62,212 bases of DNA from Rhizobium alarense (GCF_021555155.1 NZ_JAKGBU010000022.1:1-62212); one strand, 5' to 3'. Shown: positions 29,813 through 39,661, counted from the first letter of the stretch. Program-made: numbers and translations. Notes: a model not told the origin generated them from the sequence alone.

Positions 29813-31111
29813 ATGATGAAAGTAGAGTGTACCCGGCTCCCGTCCGGGCTGACGGTAGTAACCGAGGCGATGCCCCATCTCGAGAGCGTTGCCCTGGGCG
29901 TCTGGATCAAGTCCGGTTCGCGCAACGAAACCGTCGACGAACATGGCATCGCCCATCTTCTGGAGCACATGGCCTTCAAGGGCACCTCGCGCCGGAGCGC
30001 GCGGGAGATCGCCGAGGAGATCGAGAATGTCGGCGGCGAAGTGAACGCCGCCACATCCACCGAAACGACCTCCTACTACGCCCGGGTCCTCAAGGACCAC
30101 GTGCCGCTGGCGATCGACATCCTTGCCGACATCCTGACGGAATCGGTCTTCGACGACGAGGAACTGCGGCGCGAGAAACACGTCATCCTGCAGGAGATCG
30201 GCGCGGCGAACGATACGCCCGACGACGTGGTCTTCGACAAGTTCTCCGAAACCGCCTATCGCGGCCAGACGATCGGCCGGGCGATCCTCGGCACGCCGGA
30301 AACGGTCCTCTCCTTCCAGCCGAACCAGATCCGCAACTATCTCGGACGCAACTACACGACGGACCGCATGTTCGTCGTGGCCGCCGGCGCCGTCGAGCAC
30401 GAGAGCTTCGTGCGGGAGGCGGAAGCCCGGTTCGCGCGGCTGCCGCAGACGCCGAACGCACCGCCTGTGCTCGAGGAAGCCCGCTATTCCGGCGGCGACG
30501 TGCGCGAGACCCGCGACCTGATGGACGCGCAGGTGCTGTTCGGCTTCGAGGGCAAGCCCTACCACGCCCGCGATTTCTACTGCTCGCAGATCCTTGCCAA
30601 CATCCTCGGCGGCGGCATGTCCTCCCGCCTGTTCCAGGAGGTCCGGGAGCACCGCGGCCTCTGCTATTCGGTCTATGCCTTCCACTGGGGCTTTTCCGAT
30701 ACCGGCATCTTCGGCATCCACGCGGCAACGGGCGGCGAGAACCTGCCGGAACTCGTTCCCGTCATCATCGACGAGCTTCGCAAGTCCTCCGACCGGATCG
30801 ACCAGCAGGAGATCGACCGGGCGCGGGCCCAGATCCGCGCGCAGCTTCTGATGGGCCAGGAAAGCCCGGCGGCGCGCGCCGGCCAGATCGCCCGCCAGAT
30901 GATGCTCTACGGCCGGCCGATCCCGAACGAGGAACTGATGGAGCGCCTCGCGGGCATCACGACCGAGCGGCTGACCGATCTTGCCGGGCGGCTGTTCTTC
31001 GACACGGCGCCGACGCTTTCGGCGATCGGACCGCTCGACCATCTCGCCTCGATGAGCGACATCGTGCGCGGCCTGTCGCGTCACACGCCGCTGCAGCGCG
31101 CGGCAAGCTGA
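29813..31111 (+). CDS. M16-family zinc metallopeptidase
   Basis: A 432-residue peptidase. The inverted zinc motif H48-L-L-E51-H52 (AHLLEHMAFKGT) is intact, with a downstream Glu-rich helix EIAEEIENVGGEVNA in the expected place. A second M16 half follows, with the R/Y pair of REHRGLCYSVYAFH. These proteins resemble the beta subunit of mitochondrial processing peptidase and work as dimers. No signal peptide is present, so it should be cytosolic. It is 17 nt downstream of thrC and upstream of a GNAT gene, an arrangement I remember as usual in rhizobia. Confidence 0.93.
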   Translation: MMKVECTRLPSGLTVVTEAMPHLESVALGVWIKSGSRNETVDEHGIAHLLEHMAFKGTSRRSAREIAEEIENVGGEVNAATSTETTSYYARVLKDHVPLAIDILADILTESVFDDEELRREKHVILQEIGAANDTPDDVVFDKFSETAYRGQTIGRAILGTPETVLSFQPNQIRNYLGRNYTTDRMFVVAAGAVEHESFVREAEARFARLPQTPNAPPVLEEARYSGGDVRETRDLMDAQVLFGFEGKPYHARDFYCSQILANILGGGMSSRLFQEVREHRGLCYSVYAFHWGFSDTGIFGIHAATGGENLPELVPVIIDELRKSSDRIDQQEIDRARAQIRAQLLMGQESPAARAGQIARQMMLYGRPIPNEELMERLAGITTERLTDLAGRLFFDTAPTLSAIGPLDHLASMSDIVRGLSRHTPLQRAAS

Positions 31112-31248
31112 CCTGTTCCGGCAACAACGGGTTTGACGGGGTCGCGGCTGCTGGCTTAGAGTTCCCGAACATGCGGCCGCGGAACGGCCGGCCCGGCACT
31201 GGCGCACGGCGGCCATGCCCGGCAGTCGTGGCGGAGGCGTCGGCATAG

Positions 31249-31842
31249 ATGGCGAGATCGGTCTTTCGGTTCCTGTCGCGGCAGTCCGATGCCTTCGAGC
31301 TCGCCGACGAACACCATCTCCTGCGCCTGCCCCGCTATGCCGACTATCGGCAGTGGTATCCGCTGCGCTCCGAAAGCCGGCGCTTCCTCGAACCCTGGGA
31401 GCCGACCTGGCGGGGCGACGAGCTGACGGAGGGCGCCTTCCGCTCGCGGGTGAACCGCAACGAACAGGAATACGAATCCGGCCAGGCCGTGCCGCTCCTG
31501 CTCTTTTCGCGGCCCGAGCAGGTGCTGCTCGGCGGTATCACCATCGGCTATATCCGCCGCGGTTCGGCGCAGTGCTGCATGATCGGCTACTGGATGGGCG
31601 AGCCTCACGCCGGCAAGGGACACATGCTCGCGGCGCTCCGGCTGGTCATTCCCCACATCTTTGGCCCGCTTCAGTTGCACCGCATCGAGGCAGCCTGTAT
31701 TCCGGACAACGTGAGAAGCATCCGCCTCCTTGAAAAGGCCGGCTTTCAGCGCGAAGGCTATCTCAGGGAGTATCTGAAAATAAACGGGGAATGGCGCGAC
31801 CACGTCATGTATTCGTTGCTTGCCATGGACGCCCGGTCGTGA
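31249..31842 (+). CDS. RimJ/RimL-like GNAT acetyltransferase
   Basis: A 197-residue GNAT protein. The beta-bulge and acetyl-CoA loop are seen in IGYWMGEPHAGKGHMLAAL, with LHRIEAACIPDNVRSIRLLEKAGFQREGYLR as the typical RimJ C-terminal half. The family acetylates N-termini of ribosomal proteins or other amines; the target is not known here. It starts 137 bp after the M16 gene and ends 64 bp before the c-di-GMP gene, all on the plus strand. Confidence 0.9.
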   Translation: MARSVFRFLSRQSDAFELADEHHLLRLPRYADYRQWYPLRSESRRFLEPWEPTWRGDELTEGAFRSRVNRNEQEYESGQAVPLLLFSRPEQVLLGGITIGYIRRGSAQCCMIGYWMGEPHAGKGHMLAALRLVIPHIFGPLQLHRIEAACIPDNVRSIRLLEKAGFQREGYLREYLKINGEWRDHVMYSLLAMDARS

Positions 31843-31906
31843 GCCTCCCTGCCCGCGACGGACCCCTTGGCGGACGCCGCCCCGGCCATAGGACCATGCT
31901 CTATCG

Positions 31907-34819
31907 ATGACCCTTCACAACGCGTCGCCACTGCTGCCCGCCAGCCGCAGGCTTGCCGCCATTCTGCTCATGGCGATACTGACCTGGGCCGGCCTTTCCG
32001 CGACGCCGGCGGGCGCCGTGGAACCGGTGCAGATTTCGCGTGACGACACGGCGCTCGACCTGACGGCGACGACGGAGATCTATGCCGGCCGCGAGGGCGC
32101 CTTCCAGGTCTCGACGGCGCCGGGCACCGACGGCATCGTGCGGCGCATCGAAGTGCGACCGACCTCCGAGACCCATGCCGGCGACTGGGCCGTCTTCGCG
32201 CTCGCCAACGTATCGGAGGAGCAGCTCGAACGCGTGATCGTCGCGCCGCATTTCCGACTCGTGCGCTCCAAGCTCTTCTGGCCGGACCTCGGCGCCCAGC
32301 GCATCCTCTCGATCACGCCGAGCGAAGGTTTCGCGCTGGACCGCGAGCCGAGCGAGGAGGCGGACGTCTTCCGCATCACGCTGAACCCCGGCTCGGTGGT
32401 GACCTTCGTCGCGGAACTCGCAACGCCGGAACTGCCGCAGATCTATCTCTGGGAGCCGGACGCCTACAAGGACACGGTCAACGCCTTCACGCTCTACCGC
32501 GGCATCGTGCTCGGCATTGCCGGTCTGCTCGCGGTGTTCCTCACCATCCTCTTCGTCGTCAAGGGCACCTCGATGCTGCCGGCGACGGCGGCACTCGCCT
32601 GGGCGGTGCTCGGCTATATCTGCGTCGACTTCGGCTTCCTCTCGAAGCTCATCAGCGTGACCGCCGGCGACGAACGCATATGGCGGGCGGGAACGGAGGT
32701 GTCGCTGGCCGTCGGCCTCGTCGTCTTCCTGTTCACCTATCTCAACCTCAACCGCTGGCACACGCACCTCTCCTACGCGACCTTCGCCTGGATCCTCGGC
32801 CTCGGCCTGCTCTTCGGCGTCGCGATCTACGACCCGCCGATCGCGTCCGGCATCGCGCGCCTCTCCTTCGCGCTGACTGCCTCGGCCGGCATCGTGCTCA
32901 TCGCCTATCTCGGCTTCAACCGCTACGACCGCGCCATCCTGCTCGTGCCGGCCTGGTCGCTGATCCTCGTCTGGCTGTTCGGCGCCTGGCTCACCGTCAC
33001 CGGCCGGCTCGACAACGACATCGTGCAGCCGGCGCTCGGCGGCGGGCTGGTGCTGATCGTGCTGCTCATCGGCTTCACCGTGATGCAGCATGCCTTTGCC
33101 GGCGGCGGCTACGGCCAGGGCCTGTTCTCCGATCTCGAACGCCAGTCGCTGGCGCTGACCGGCTCGGGCGACACGGTCTGGGACTGGGACGTCGCCCGCG
33201 ACCGGGTCGTCACCATCCCCGACATCTCGATCCAGCTCGGCCTTTCGCCGGGCTCCATGCACGGACCGGCGCGCAACTGGCTGCCACGGCTCCATCCGGA
33301 CGACCGGGACCGCTTCCGCGCGACGCTCGACGTGCTGCTCGAACACCGCAAGGGCCGCCTCAACCACCAGTTCCGGGCCCGCGCCGAGGACGGCCACTAT
33401 CACTGGCTTGCCATCCGCGCCCGGCCGGTGCTGGGCGCCAACGGCGAGATCATCCGCTGCGTCGGCACGATCATCGACATCACCGAACAGAGGAACTCCG
33501 TCGACCGGCTGCTGCAGGACGCGCTGCACGACAACCTGACCGGCCTGCCGAACCGCCAGATCTTCCTCGACCGCCTGCAGGCGCTGCTCGTGCTGACGGG
33601 CTCCGACGCCGTGCGTCCGACCGTGCTCGCGATCGACATCGACCGCTACAAGCAGGTCAACGACGCGCTCGGCATCGCCGCCGGCGACAATATCCTCGTC
33701 GCGCTGACGCGCCGGCTGCGGCGGCTGCTGAAGCCGCAGGACACGCTGGCGCGGCTTTCCGGCGACCAGTTCGGCCTGATCCTGCTTTCCGAGCGCGACC
33801 CCGCGAAGGTCGCGGATTTCGCCGATGCGGTGAGCAAGGCGATCATGGTGCCGCTCACCTTCGGCAACCGCGAGATCATCCTCACCGCATCGATCGGCCT
33901 CGTCTCCTGGGTCGACCAGCAGCAGGATGCGACGGGCCTGCTCAACGACGCCGAGCTTGCCATGTTCCGCGCCAAGAAGGCCGGCGGCAACCGCGTCGAA
34001 CCCTTCCGCCCCGCTTTCCGCACGATGGGCACCGACCGGCTGCAGCTCGAGACGGATCTGCGCCGCGCGCTCGAGCGCAAGGAGCTCTCCCTCGTCTACC
34101 AGCCGATCGTCAGGCTTGCCGATGCGGAGATCGCGGGCTTCGAGGCGCTGATGCGCTGGGACCATCCGAAGCGCGGCAACATCTCGCCGGCCGAGTTCAT
34201 CCCGGTTGCCGAGACCTCCAACCTGATCAGCCAGCTCGGCATGTTCGCCTTCGACAAGGCGGCCGGCGACCTGATGGACTGGCAGCTCCAGACGGGAGAG
34301 CTGCCGATCTTCGTCTCCGTCAATCTGTCGAGCGCCCAGCTTCTCAACAACGACCTCTACAACGACGTGAGGGCGGTGCTCTCCAAGACGCGCTGCGAGG
34401 CGCACAAGCTGAAGCTGGAACTGACGGAATCCGTCGTGATGGAGAATGCCGAGCAGGCGCGGCTGGTGCTCGACAAGCTGCGCGAGGCCGGCCTCGGCCT
34501 GGCGCTCGACGATTTCGGCACCGGCCATTCGTCGCTCGCCTATCTGACACGCTTCCCCTTCGACACGATCAAGATCGACAAGGCGCTGATCCGTGACGGG
34601 TCGGACAAGCGCGCCGTGCTGCTGCGCTCCGTCGTCTCCATGGCGCGCGAGCTGGAGATGCAGGTCGTGGCGGAAGGCATCGAGACGGAGGAGGACGCCA
34701 TCGAGCTCGCCGGCATGGGCTGCGAATACGGCCAGAGTTACCTCTTCGGCCCGCCGATCGGCTACGATTCCGTCCTCCGCCTGCTCAAGGAGCGCTTTCC
34801 GCTGATGAAGCGGGCGTGA
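31907..34819 (+). CDS. Membrane c-di-GMP phosphodiesterase (7TM-PAS-degenerate GGDEF-EAL)
   Basis: A 970-residue protein. A signal/membrane segment (LAAILLMAILTWAGLSATPAGA) is followed by a periplasmic domain to about residue 195, about seven hydrophobic helices to about 400 as in 7TMR-DISM receptors, a PAS domain with PAC ending (about 410-530), GGDEF (535-700) and EAL (710-960). The GGDEF site reads SGDQF (618-622), so cyclase activity is unlikely. The EAL site is intact: EALMRWDH (746), NLSSAQL, ELTES, DDFGTGHSS, KIDKALI and AEGIET. It probably degrades c-di-GMP in response to a periplasmic signal; the degenerate GGDEF could bind GTP as regulator. Confidence 0.92.
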   Translation: MTLHNASPLLPASRRLAAILLMAILTWAGLSATPAGAVEPVQISRDDTALDLTATTEIYAGREGAFQVSTAPGTDGIVRRIEVRPTSETHAGDWAVFALANVSEEQLERVIVAPHFRLVRSKLFWPDLGAQRILSITPSEGFALDREPSEEADVFRITLNPGSVVTFVAELATPELPQIYLWEPDAYKDTVNAFTLYRGIVLGIAGLLAVFLTILFVVKGTSMLPATAALAWAVLGYICVDFGFLSKLISVTAGDERIWRAGTEVSLAVGLVVFLFTYLNLNRWHTHLSYATFAWILGLGLLFGVAIYDPPIASGIARLSFALTASAGIVLIAYLGFNRYDRAILLVPAWSLILVWLFGAWLTVTGRLDNDIVQPALGGGLVLIVLLIGFTVMQHAFAGGGYGQGLFSDLERQSLALTGSGDTVWDWDVARDRVVTIPDISIQLGLSPGSMHGPARNWLPRLHPDDRDRFRATLDVLLEHRKGRLNHQFRARAEDGHYHWLAIRARPVLGANGEIIRCVGTIIDITEQRNSVDRLLQDALHDNLTGLPNRQIFLDRLQALLVLTGSDAVRPTVLAIDIDRYKQVNDALGIAAGDNILVALTRRLRRLLKPQDTLARLSGDQFGLILLSERDPAKVADFADAVSKAIMVPLTFGNREIILTASIGLVSWVDQQQDATGLLNDAELAMFRAKKAGGNRVEPFRPAFRTMGTDRLQLETDLRRALERKELSLVYQPIVRLADAEIAGFEALMRWDHPKRGNISPAEFIPVAETSNLISQLGMFAFDKAAGDLMDWQLQTGELPIFVSVNLSSAQLLNNDLYNDVRAVLSKTRCEAHKLKLELTESVVMENAEQARLVLDKLREAGLGLALDDFGTGHSSLAYLTRFPFDTIKIDKALIRDGSDKRAVLLRSVVSMARELEMQVVAEGIETEEDAIELAGMGCEYGQSYLFGPPIGYDSVLRLLKERFPLMKRA

Positions 34820-34841
34820 GTTCAGCACGCAGCGCCCGGTG

Positions 34842-35159
34842 TCATGCCTTGGGTCCGACGGGTTGCGGCACCTCCTGCCAGCCTTCGCCGGACAGCACGA
34901 TGCAGCTCAGGCCGGCCGCCGTCGTGACGACGATGGTCCAGCTTCCGCGATCCGAGACGTAGATTTCGACCACCGCCTGGGGATTGATGAGGCCGAAGGC
35001 CGACAGGTGCTCCGTATGCACGCTGCCGAGAAAGCCCGTGACGGCGCCGCGGCCGGCACAATTGTGCGGGGTCTGGGCGCCGGCGGTTCCGGGAAAGGCC
35101 GTCATCGTTGCCGCCAACATGACGGCGCCGAAAAGGCCATGAGTCATATTGCGTAACAT
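34842..35159 (-). CDS. Small exported protein of unknown function
   Basis: A 105-residue protein. An almost ideal ribosome site AAGGAGGTGCGTC precedes the chosen ATG, which fixes the start. A signal peptide ends around AGAQ (residue 30). The mature part has two Cys residues (HNCAGRGAV and GLSCIVLSG) that could form a disulfide, and ends with Gln-Glu-Val-Pro. I do not recognise the family. It is convergent with the c-di-GMP gene, 22 nt apart. Confidence 0.75.
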   Translation of the reverse strand: MLRNMTHGLFGAVMLAATMTAFPGTAGAQTPHNCAGRGAVTGFLGSVHTEHLSAFGLINPQAVVEIYVSDRGSWTIVVTTAAGLSCIVLSGEGWQEVPQPVGPKA

Positions 35160-35305
35160 GACGCACCTCCTTTCGCCGGGTAACCCGGCAGAAGAGGTGA
35201 TTTCCGCTGGCCTTCTGCCGGTCTCCGGCATGTCGTGGCCGCTTGCGGGCGCGGGATGCGGGGCGCAGGCGCCACGTCGCTATTATACCGCAGGTCGATC
35301 CCGCT

Positions 35306-36358
35306 TCAAAGAAGAACCATACGGTTGATGAAGTCGAGCTTGGCGACGACCGGCGGCGGCAGCACGAAGGGATAACTGTCCGGCTGTCCCATGGAGCGCT
35401 GAATGGCGTTCATGACGACGCTGAGCGGCACCCAGGCCTCGACCAGCCTGCCGGCATCGGGTGCGCGATAGGGATCGAAGGTCACCTCGGCTTCCAGCTC
35501 CTCGTGGCCCTTCGGGTCCGTGTTGAGGCCGAAGGCGCGGGCCGTCTCCAGCGTGTCGACGATATGGAAGAAATGCGCCCAGCACTCGGCGAAGTCCTCC
35601 GCCGGATGGCAGCTCGCATAGGTGCTGATGAAATGCTGCCGCCAGTCGGGCGGCGGGCCCTGCTCGTAGTTGCGCTGCAGGGCTGTCGCATAGTCCTCCC
35701 GCTCGTCGCCGAAAAGCCTGCGCGCCTCGGCGAGGGTCGCCTCGTCGCGCACGAGCTGCGTCCAGTAGAAATGACCGATCTCGTGGCGGAAATGGCCGAG
35801 CAGCGAGCGGTACGGCTCGTTCATGGAAACCCTTACGCCTTCCCGCACGACGTCGTCGGCCTCGGCGGCACGCAGGCTGATGAGGCCATCCTCGTGGCCG
35901 GTCATCGCCGGCACGATGGCGCCGTTGGCATCGACCTCGTCGGCGAGGAAGTCGAAGACGAGACCGCCCTCCGGCTGCTCGGCGCGCGTCGGACGCGGCA
36001 GGTTCCAGCGCAGCAGCGAGTAGAAGAGATGGCGCTGGGCCTGGCAGATGCGCCGCCAGCGCTCCCGGCCCTGCGGGTCCGTCATCGGCACGATGCGGTT
36101 GTGGCGGCAGGCGACGCAGAGCGTTTCGGCGCCCTCTGCAGGCACCAGCCAGTTGCAGACGTCGATCGCCGCGTTGTGGCAGAAGCGATAGTCCTGCGGG
36201 CCGTCGCCGGTCACCTGCCACCGGTCGCCGCCGACGGGCACGAGCGCATGCAGCGCGACGTCGTCGGCCCGGAAACCGAGCATGGCGCCGCACCGTATGC
36301 ACTGCCTGTTGTCGAAGTGGATCGTCTGGTCGCAATTGGCGCAGCGAAAAAGCTTCAT
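35306..36358 (-). CDS. Zinc-ribbon metallopeptidase (putative zinc-binding peptidase family)
   Basis: A 350-residue protein. An N-terminal zinc ribbon has C6, C9, C20 and C23, and further Cys pairs near 70-85. The metallopeptidase motif is H192-E-I-G-H196 in FRHEIGHFYW, with a downstream ECWAHFFHI helix that can supply the third ligand. The architecture matches a family of putative zinc-binding peptidases common in proteobacteria; the substrate is unknown. The start at MKLFRCANCD is set by the ribbon. It has no signal peptide and should be cytosolic. No operon partner is evident. Confidence 0.85.
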   Translation of the reverse strand: MKLFRCANCDQTIHFDNRQCIRCGAMLGFRADDVALHALVPVGGDRWQVTGDGPQDYRFCHNAAIDVCNWLVPAEGAETLCVACRHNRIVPMTDPQGRERWRRICQAQRHLFYSLLRWNLPRPTRAEQPEGGLVFDFLADEVDANGAIVPAMTGHEDGLISLRAAEADDVVREGVRVSMNEPYRSLLGHFRHEIGHFYWTQLVRDEATLAEARRLFGDEREDYATALQRNYEQGPPPDWRQHFISTYASCHPAEDFAECWAHFFHIVDTLETARAFGLNTDPKGHEELEAEVTFDPYRAPDAGRLVEAWVPLSVVMNAIQRSMGQPDSYPFVLPPPVVAKLDFINRMVLL

Positions 36359-36456
36359 CGGGTTCCCCAGCCGGAAGAAGCGCCCGGCGGCGGCAAGCCG
36401 CACGGACGCTTGATTTCCCGCCGCCACAAACCGGCGGCGGGCTATAGATGTGGCAT

Positions 36457-36585
36457 TCAGAGACGGCCGACGGCACCCTCGACCGCGTCCTTGGCCTTGC
36501 CGGCCGCCTTCCGGGTCCTGCCCTTGACCTTGTCAGCGATGCCGCCCATCGCACGGCTCTTTCGTTCGACCGCACGATCCTTCAT
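36457..36585 (-). CDS. CsbD-like miniprotein
   Basis: A 42-residue protein. Its core GIADKVKGRTRKAAGKAKDAVEG resembles the Lys/Gly/Ala repeat of CsbD-type stress proteins, in a short form common in rhizobia. The charge pattern is balanced and it is probably mostly helical. Its ribosome site is weak, which lowers my confidence. The role of the family is not established beyond stress-related expression. It lies 98 bp upstream of the zinc peptidase in the same direction. Confidence 0.6.
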   Translation of the reverse strand: MKDRAVERKSRAMGGIADKVKGRTRKAAGKAKDAVEGAVGRL

Positions 36586-36642
36586 GCGGGCCGGAAACGG
36601 GCGCCGCCGTGACTTGTTCCTTGGGTCTCGGGAGAATGCCGG

Positions 36643-37248
36643 TCAGGCGTGGCCGGCCTCGCTGGACAGCATGGCCGGCGAAATGCCCATATGGGCGAGC
36701 ACGCGGTCATACTTGTCCTCGAGCCGCATGTCGAAGATCATGTCCTCCTCGGCCGGGCAGGTCAGCCAGCCGTTGGCGCCGATCTCGCCTTCGAGCTGAC
36801 CCGCGCCCCAGCCGGCATAGCCGAGCATCATCAGGCCGCGGCGCGGCCCCCGGCCGCGCGAGATGGCGCGCACGATGTCGAGCGTCGCCGTCAGGCAGAT
36901 GTCGTCGCTGACGGGAATGCTGGATTCCGACATGTAGTCGTCGGAGTGCAGCACGAAGCCGCGTCCGCTCTCCACCGGGCCGCCGCTGCGGATCGGAAAA
37001 TCGCGGGTGTCGCCCGGCAGGCGGATGACCTCACCCTCGTCGAGCAGCTGCAGGTGAAGGAGCACGTCGGAGAAGCTCAGGGGCTGCGGCCGGTTGATGA
37101 CGAAGCCCATCGCGCCGTCATCGGAATGGGCGCAGATATAGACGACCGTGCGCTCGAAATTCTTGTCGAGCATGCCCGGCATGGCGACCAGGAACTGGCC
37201 GTCAAGAAATCCGCGTTCGCGATTGTGCCGCAGCATGGGAATGACCAT
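36643..37248 (-). CDS. YqgE/AlgH-family protein (DUF179)
   Basis: A 201-residue protein with the complete YqgE pattern: [38 protein letters not shown], then [13 protein letters not shown] and [14 protein letters not shown], ending with AEEDMIFD. The biochemical role of the family is not settled. I chose [11 protein letters not shown] as start because the conserved part follows within 15 residues; the frame is open upstream into the promoter region. Confidence 0.92.
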   Translation of the reverse strand: MVIPMLRHNRERGFLDGQFLVAMPGMLDKNFERTVVYICAHSDDGAMGFVINRPQPLSFSDVLLHLQLLDEGEVIRLPGDTRDFPIRSGGPVESGRGFVLHSDDYMSESSIPVSDDICLTATLDIVRAISRGRGPRRGLMMLGYAGWGAGQLEGEIGANGWLTCPAEEDMIFDMRLEDKYDRVLAHMGISPAMLSSEAGHA

Positions 37249-37433
37249 AATTGCACAGCCTACCAATTCACGGGCAAATGAAAAGCGTCGAATCCGCCTT
37301 TCGGGTAAATTACGCGTGGTCCGATTGCCGCCCTTCTTTGGAGCTAAAGCGGGATCGTTTCCGATCAACCGCTTGCGGACGGGCGGGTGCAGAATTCGTT
37401 GAAATGCGGCCGTGGGGCCGCCGAGAGATGTGC

Positions 37434-38249
37434 ATGAAGTTTTCCGTTCTCAGTCTCCTTCTTCTCTGCCTCGTCGGCATCGTCGCCCCCCGGGATGCCG
37501 GCGCCGCGGCGTCGCAATGGGTGGAGAGCCAGGGCGGGCGCGTCCGTCTCGTCACCCTGCCGGCCGATGCCGAGGGAAACATCCGCGGCCTTCTCGACAT
37601 CAGGCTCCTGCCCGGCTGGAAGACCTACTGGCGCGATCCCGGCGAAAGCGGCATTCCGCCGGAAATCGCCCTGCCGGATGCCGCCGGCGTCACGCTGGAA
37701 AAGATCGGCTTTCCGCTGCCGAAGCGCTTCGACGACGGTACGACGCGTTATGTCGGCTATGACCGGTCCGTGGGACTGCCGCTGGCGCTCCGGTCGTCGG
37801 GCGGTTCGCAGGCGGTGACGGCATCGGTCTTCCTCGGCATCTGCAAGGAGATCTGCATCCCGCTCCAGGCGAACCTGACGGCCGATGCCGGCGGGGAGAG
37901 CTTTGCGAACCCGCTGGACGTGGCGGCGGTCGAGCAGGCCGAGGCGCGGTTGCCCGCGGCCGCCGGCGGAGCCTTCCGCGTGACGGCCGCGTCCTGGGAT
38001 GCGCAGCAGCAGCATCTCTCGGTGACATTCATCGCACCGGCCGGCGGACACCTGCCGGAGGCCTTCGCCTCGGGCGACGGCGGGCTGCAGTTCGGCGCCG
38101 CGGTCGTGACGATCGCCGCAGACGGCGGCTACACGGCGCGCATACCGCTCGTCCACAAACCGAAGGCGCTCGACCTCCCCGCCGCCACGATCCTCTTCAC
38201 GGCGGAAAGCGGCGACACGGCGATCGAAACGCCGCTTGCCTTGGATTGA
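37434..38249 (+). CDS. Exported DsbD-alpha-like protein
   Basis: A 271-residue protein with a signal peptide ([24 protein letters not shown]) and a domain with the DsbD N-terminal/ScsB pattern: [26 protein letters not shown], then [11 protein letters not shown] with C-x3-C. In DsbD this domain passes electrons to periplasmic partners; here the membrane and thioredoxin parts are missing, so electrons must come from another protein. The frame is open upstream to 37251, but the signal peptide fixes the start near 37434 (or MCM at 37428). A peroxiredoxin gene follows after 63 nt, which hints at a redox function for both. Confidence 0.87.
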   Translation: MKFSVLSLLLLCLVGIVAPRDAGAAASQWVESQGGRVRLVTLPADAEGNIRGLLDIRLLPGWKTYWRDPGESGIPPEIALPDAAGVTLEKIGFPLPKRFDDGTTRYVGYDRSVGLPLALRSSGGSQAVTASVFLGICKEICIPLQANLTADAGGESFANPLDVAAVEQAEARLPAAAGGAFRVTAASWDAQQQHLSVTFIAPAGGHLPEAFASGDGGLQFGAAVVTIAADGGYTARIPLVHKPKALDLPAATILFTAESGDTAIETPLALD

Positions 38250-38312
38250 TCATCGCCTATAGTCCGGCCGAACGCGACCGGGCGCACTGCCCAACGAAGG
38301 GAGACAGGAACC

Positions 38313-38798
38313 GTGACAATCGCCGTCGGAGACAAGCTGCCATCGCTGACGATCAAGGAACGCACGCCGGACGGGCCGGCGGAGGTCTCGACCGACGACC
38401 TTTTCCAGGGCAGGCGCGTCGTGCTCTTCGCGGTGCCGGGTGCCTTCACGCCCACCTGCTCGCTCAACCACCTGCCGGGCTATCTGGAAAACCGCGACGC
38501 GATCCTTGCCAAGGGCGTCGACGACATCATGGTGCTGTCGGTCAACGACCACCACGTGATGGGCGCCTGGGCCACCCATACCGGCGGCGCCGGCAAGCTG
38601 CGCTTCCTCGCCGACTGGGACGCCGCCTTCACCAAGGCAATCGGCATGGATGCCGACCTCTCCGCCGGCACGCTCGGCATCCGCTCCAAGCGCTATTCGA
38701 TGCTTGTCGAGGACGGCGTCGTAAAGACGCTGAACGTCGAGGAAAGCCCCGGCCAGGCCACCGTCTCGGCAGCCGCGGCAATGATCGGGCAGCTCTGA
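38313..38798 (+). CDS. Peroxiredoxin of the Prx5 type
   Basis: A 161-residue thiol peroxidase. The peroxidatic Cys is in VPGAFTPTCSLNHLPGY (Cys49), the Prx5 signature, and RSKRYSMLVEDGVVKTLNVEE is typical for the subfamily. The usual resolving Cys near residue 150 is absent, so it probably works as a 1-Cys enzyme reduced by glutathione or glutaredoxin. It starts at GTG after GGGAGACAGG. A clear terminator follows 44 nt beyond the stop. Confidence 0.93.
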   Translation: MTIAVGDKLPSLTIKERTPDGPAEVSTDDLFQGRRVVLFAVPGAFTPTCSLNHLPGYLENRDAILAKGVDDIMVLSVNDHHVMGAWATHTGGAGKLRFLADWDAAFTKAIGMDADLSAGTLGIRSKRYSMLVEDGVVKTLNVEESPGQATVSAAAAMIGQL

Positions 38799-38842
38799 AT
38801 AGCCAGGTCGACCGAAACGTCATCCCGTCTGACGAACCACCG

Positions 38843-38871
38843 ATGCCCGGGCATGTCGTCCGGGCATTTTT
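38843..38871 (+). terminator. Rho-independent terminator after the peroxiredoxin gene
   Basis: ATGCCCGG (38843-38850) pairs with CCGGGCAT (38860-38867), and a T-run follows directly. It ends the DsbD-like/peroxiredoxin operon. Confidence 0.85.
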
Positions 38872-39208
38872 GATGTGCGTTGCCGCAGAGACGACGAGGA
38901 CCGGCAACCGATGGACGACGGCCCCTGGCGCAAACCCAAACAGGGCCGGCCGGCCCCCGAAACGCGGTCCGCGATCAACCGCCTTACCCTACACGGCGAT
39001 CAATCGCAGAGCCTGGGGTGCGGTCGGGTCAGGTGTGGAGACCGGGCGGCTCTGCCTCCCGAGCCATCAAGGGCGGCGAACATGATAGCCATACCGATCC
39101 CCTGCCTTCCAACATCTTCGGTCATGAGAACCGCCCCGAAAAGGCAGGTGTCGAAACGCACGTCATTGGTAGGGCCGGCATCACGCTCACCATGCCGCGC
39201 CGATCTGG
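38872..39208. other. 337-bp intergenic region without a convincing gene
   Basis: A plus-strand open frame from about 38911 (MDDGPWRKPKQGRPAP) runs into the 3' end of rnhA, but it has no clear ribosome site and its composition after 40 residues is not protein-like. It could be the remnant of a gene. Nothing else is visible. Confidence 0.45.
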
Positions 39209-39661
39209 CTATGCTCTCGCCGGTCGCCCCTTGAACGGCTCCATGCCCTTGCGCGCGAGCTCGTCGGCGCGTTCGTTCTCCGGGTGGCCCGCATGGCCCT
39301 TGACCCAGTGCAGCGTCACCTTGTGGCGGCCGCGCACCTCGTCGAGCGCCTGCCACAGCTCGCCGTTCTTCACCGGCTTCCTGTCGGCGGTCTTCCAGCC
39401 GTTCCGCTTCCAGCCGTGGATCCACTTCTCGATGCCGTCCATGACGTATTTCGAGTCGGTGTAGAGGTCGACCTCGCAGGGCGCCCGCAGCGCGCTCAGC
39501 GCCGTGATCGCGGCCAAGAGCTCCATGCGGTTGTTGGTCGTCTGCGCCTCGCCGCCGAAAAGCTCCTTCTCGGTCTCCCCGTAGCGCAGCACCGCGCCCC
39601 AGCCGCCGGGGCCGGGATTGCCGGAGCAGGCCCCGTCGGTGAAGATATCGACATGTTTCAT
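39209..39661 (-). CDS. rnhA: Ribonuclease HI
   Basis: A 150-residue enzyme that cuts RNA in RNA-DNA hybrids. The four metal-binding acids are in place: D9 ([11 protein letters not shown]), E47 (NNRMELLA), D69 (YTDSKYV) and D133 (NERADELA). The length is standard. Its ATG overlaps the thrB stop by 4 nt, so it is the last gene of the DUF1304-ispH-thrB-rnhA run and translationally coupled to thrB. Confidence 0.98.
   Translation of the reverse strand: MKHVDIFTDGACSGNPGPGGWGAVLRYGETEKELFGGEAQTTNNRMELLAAITALSALRAPCEVDLYTDSKYVMDGIEKWIHGWKRNGWKTADRKPVKNGELWQALDEVRGRHKVTLHWVKGHAGHPENERADELARKGMEPFKGRPARA

Noticed and set aside
31901-34828. A minus-strand open frame covering the whole c-di-GMP phosphodiesterase gene
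   Set aside because: The plus-strand protein has complete EAL motifs and membrane segments; the antisense frame has none and is low-complexity.
38911-39234. A plus-strand frame after the peroxiredoxin terminator
   Set aside because: No ribosome site, it overlaps the end of rnhA, and only the first 30 residues look plausible. I note it as a possible relic only.
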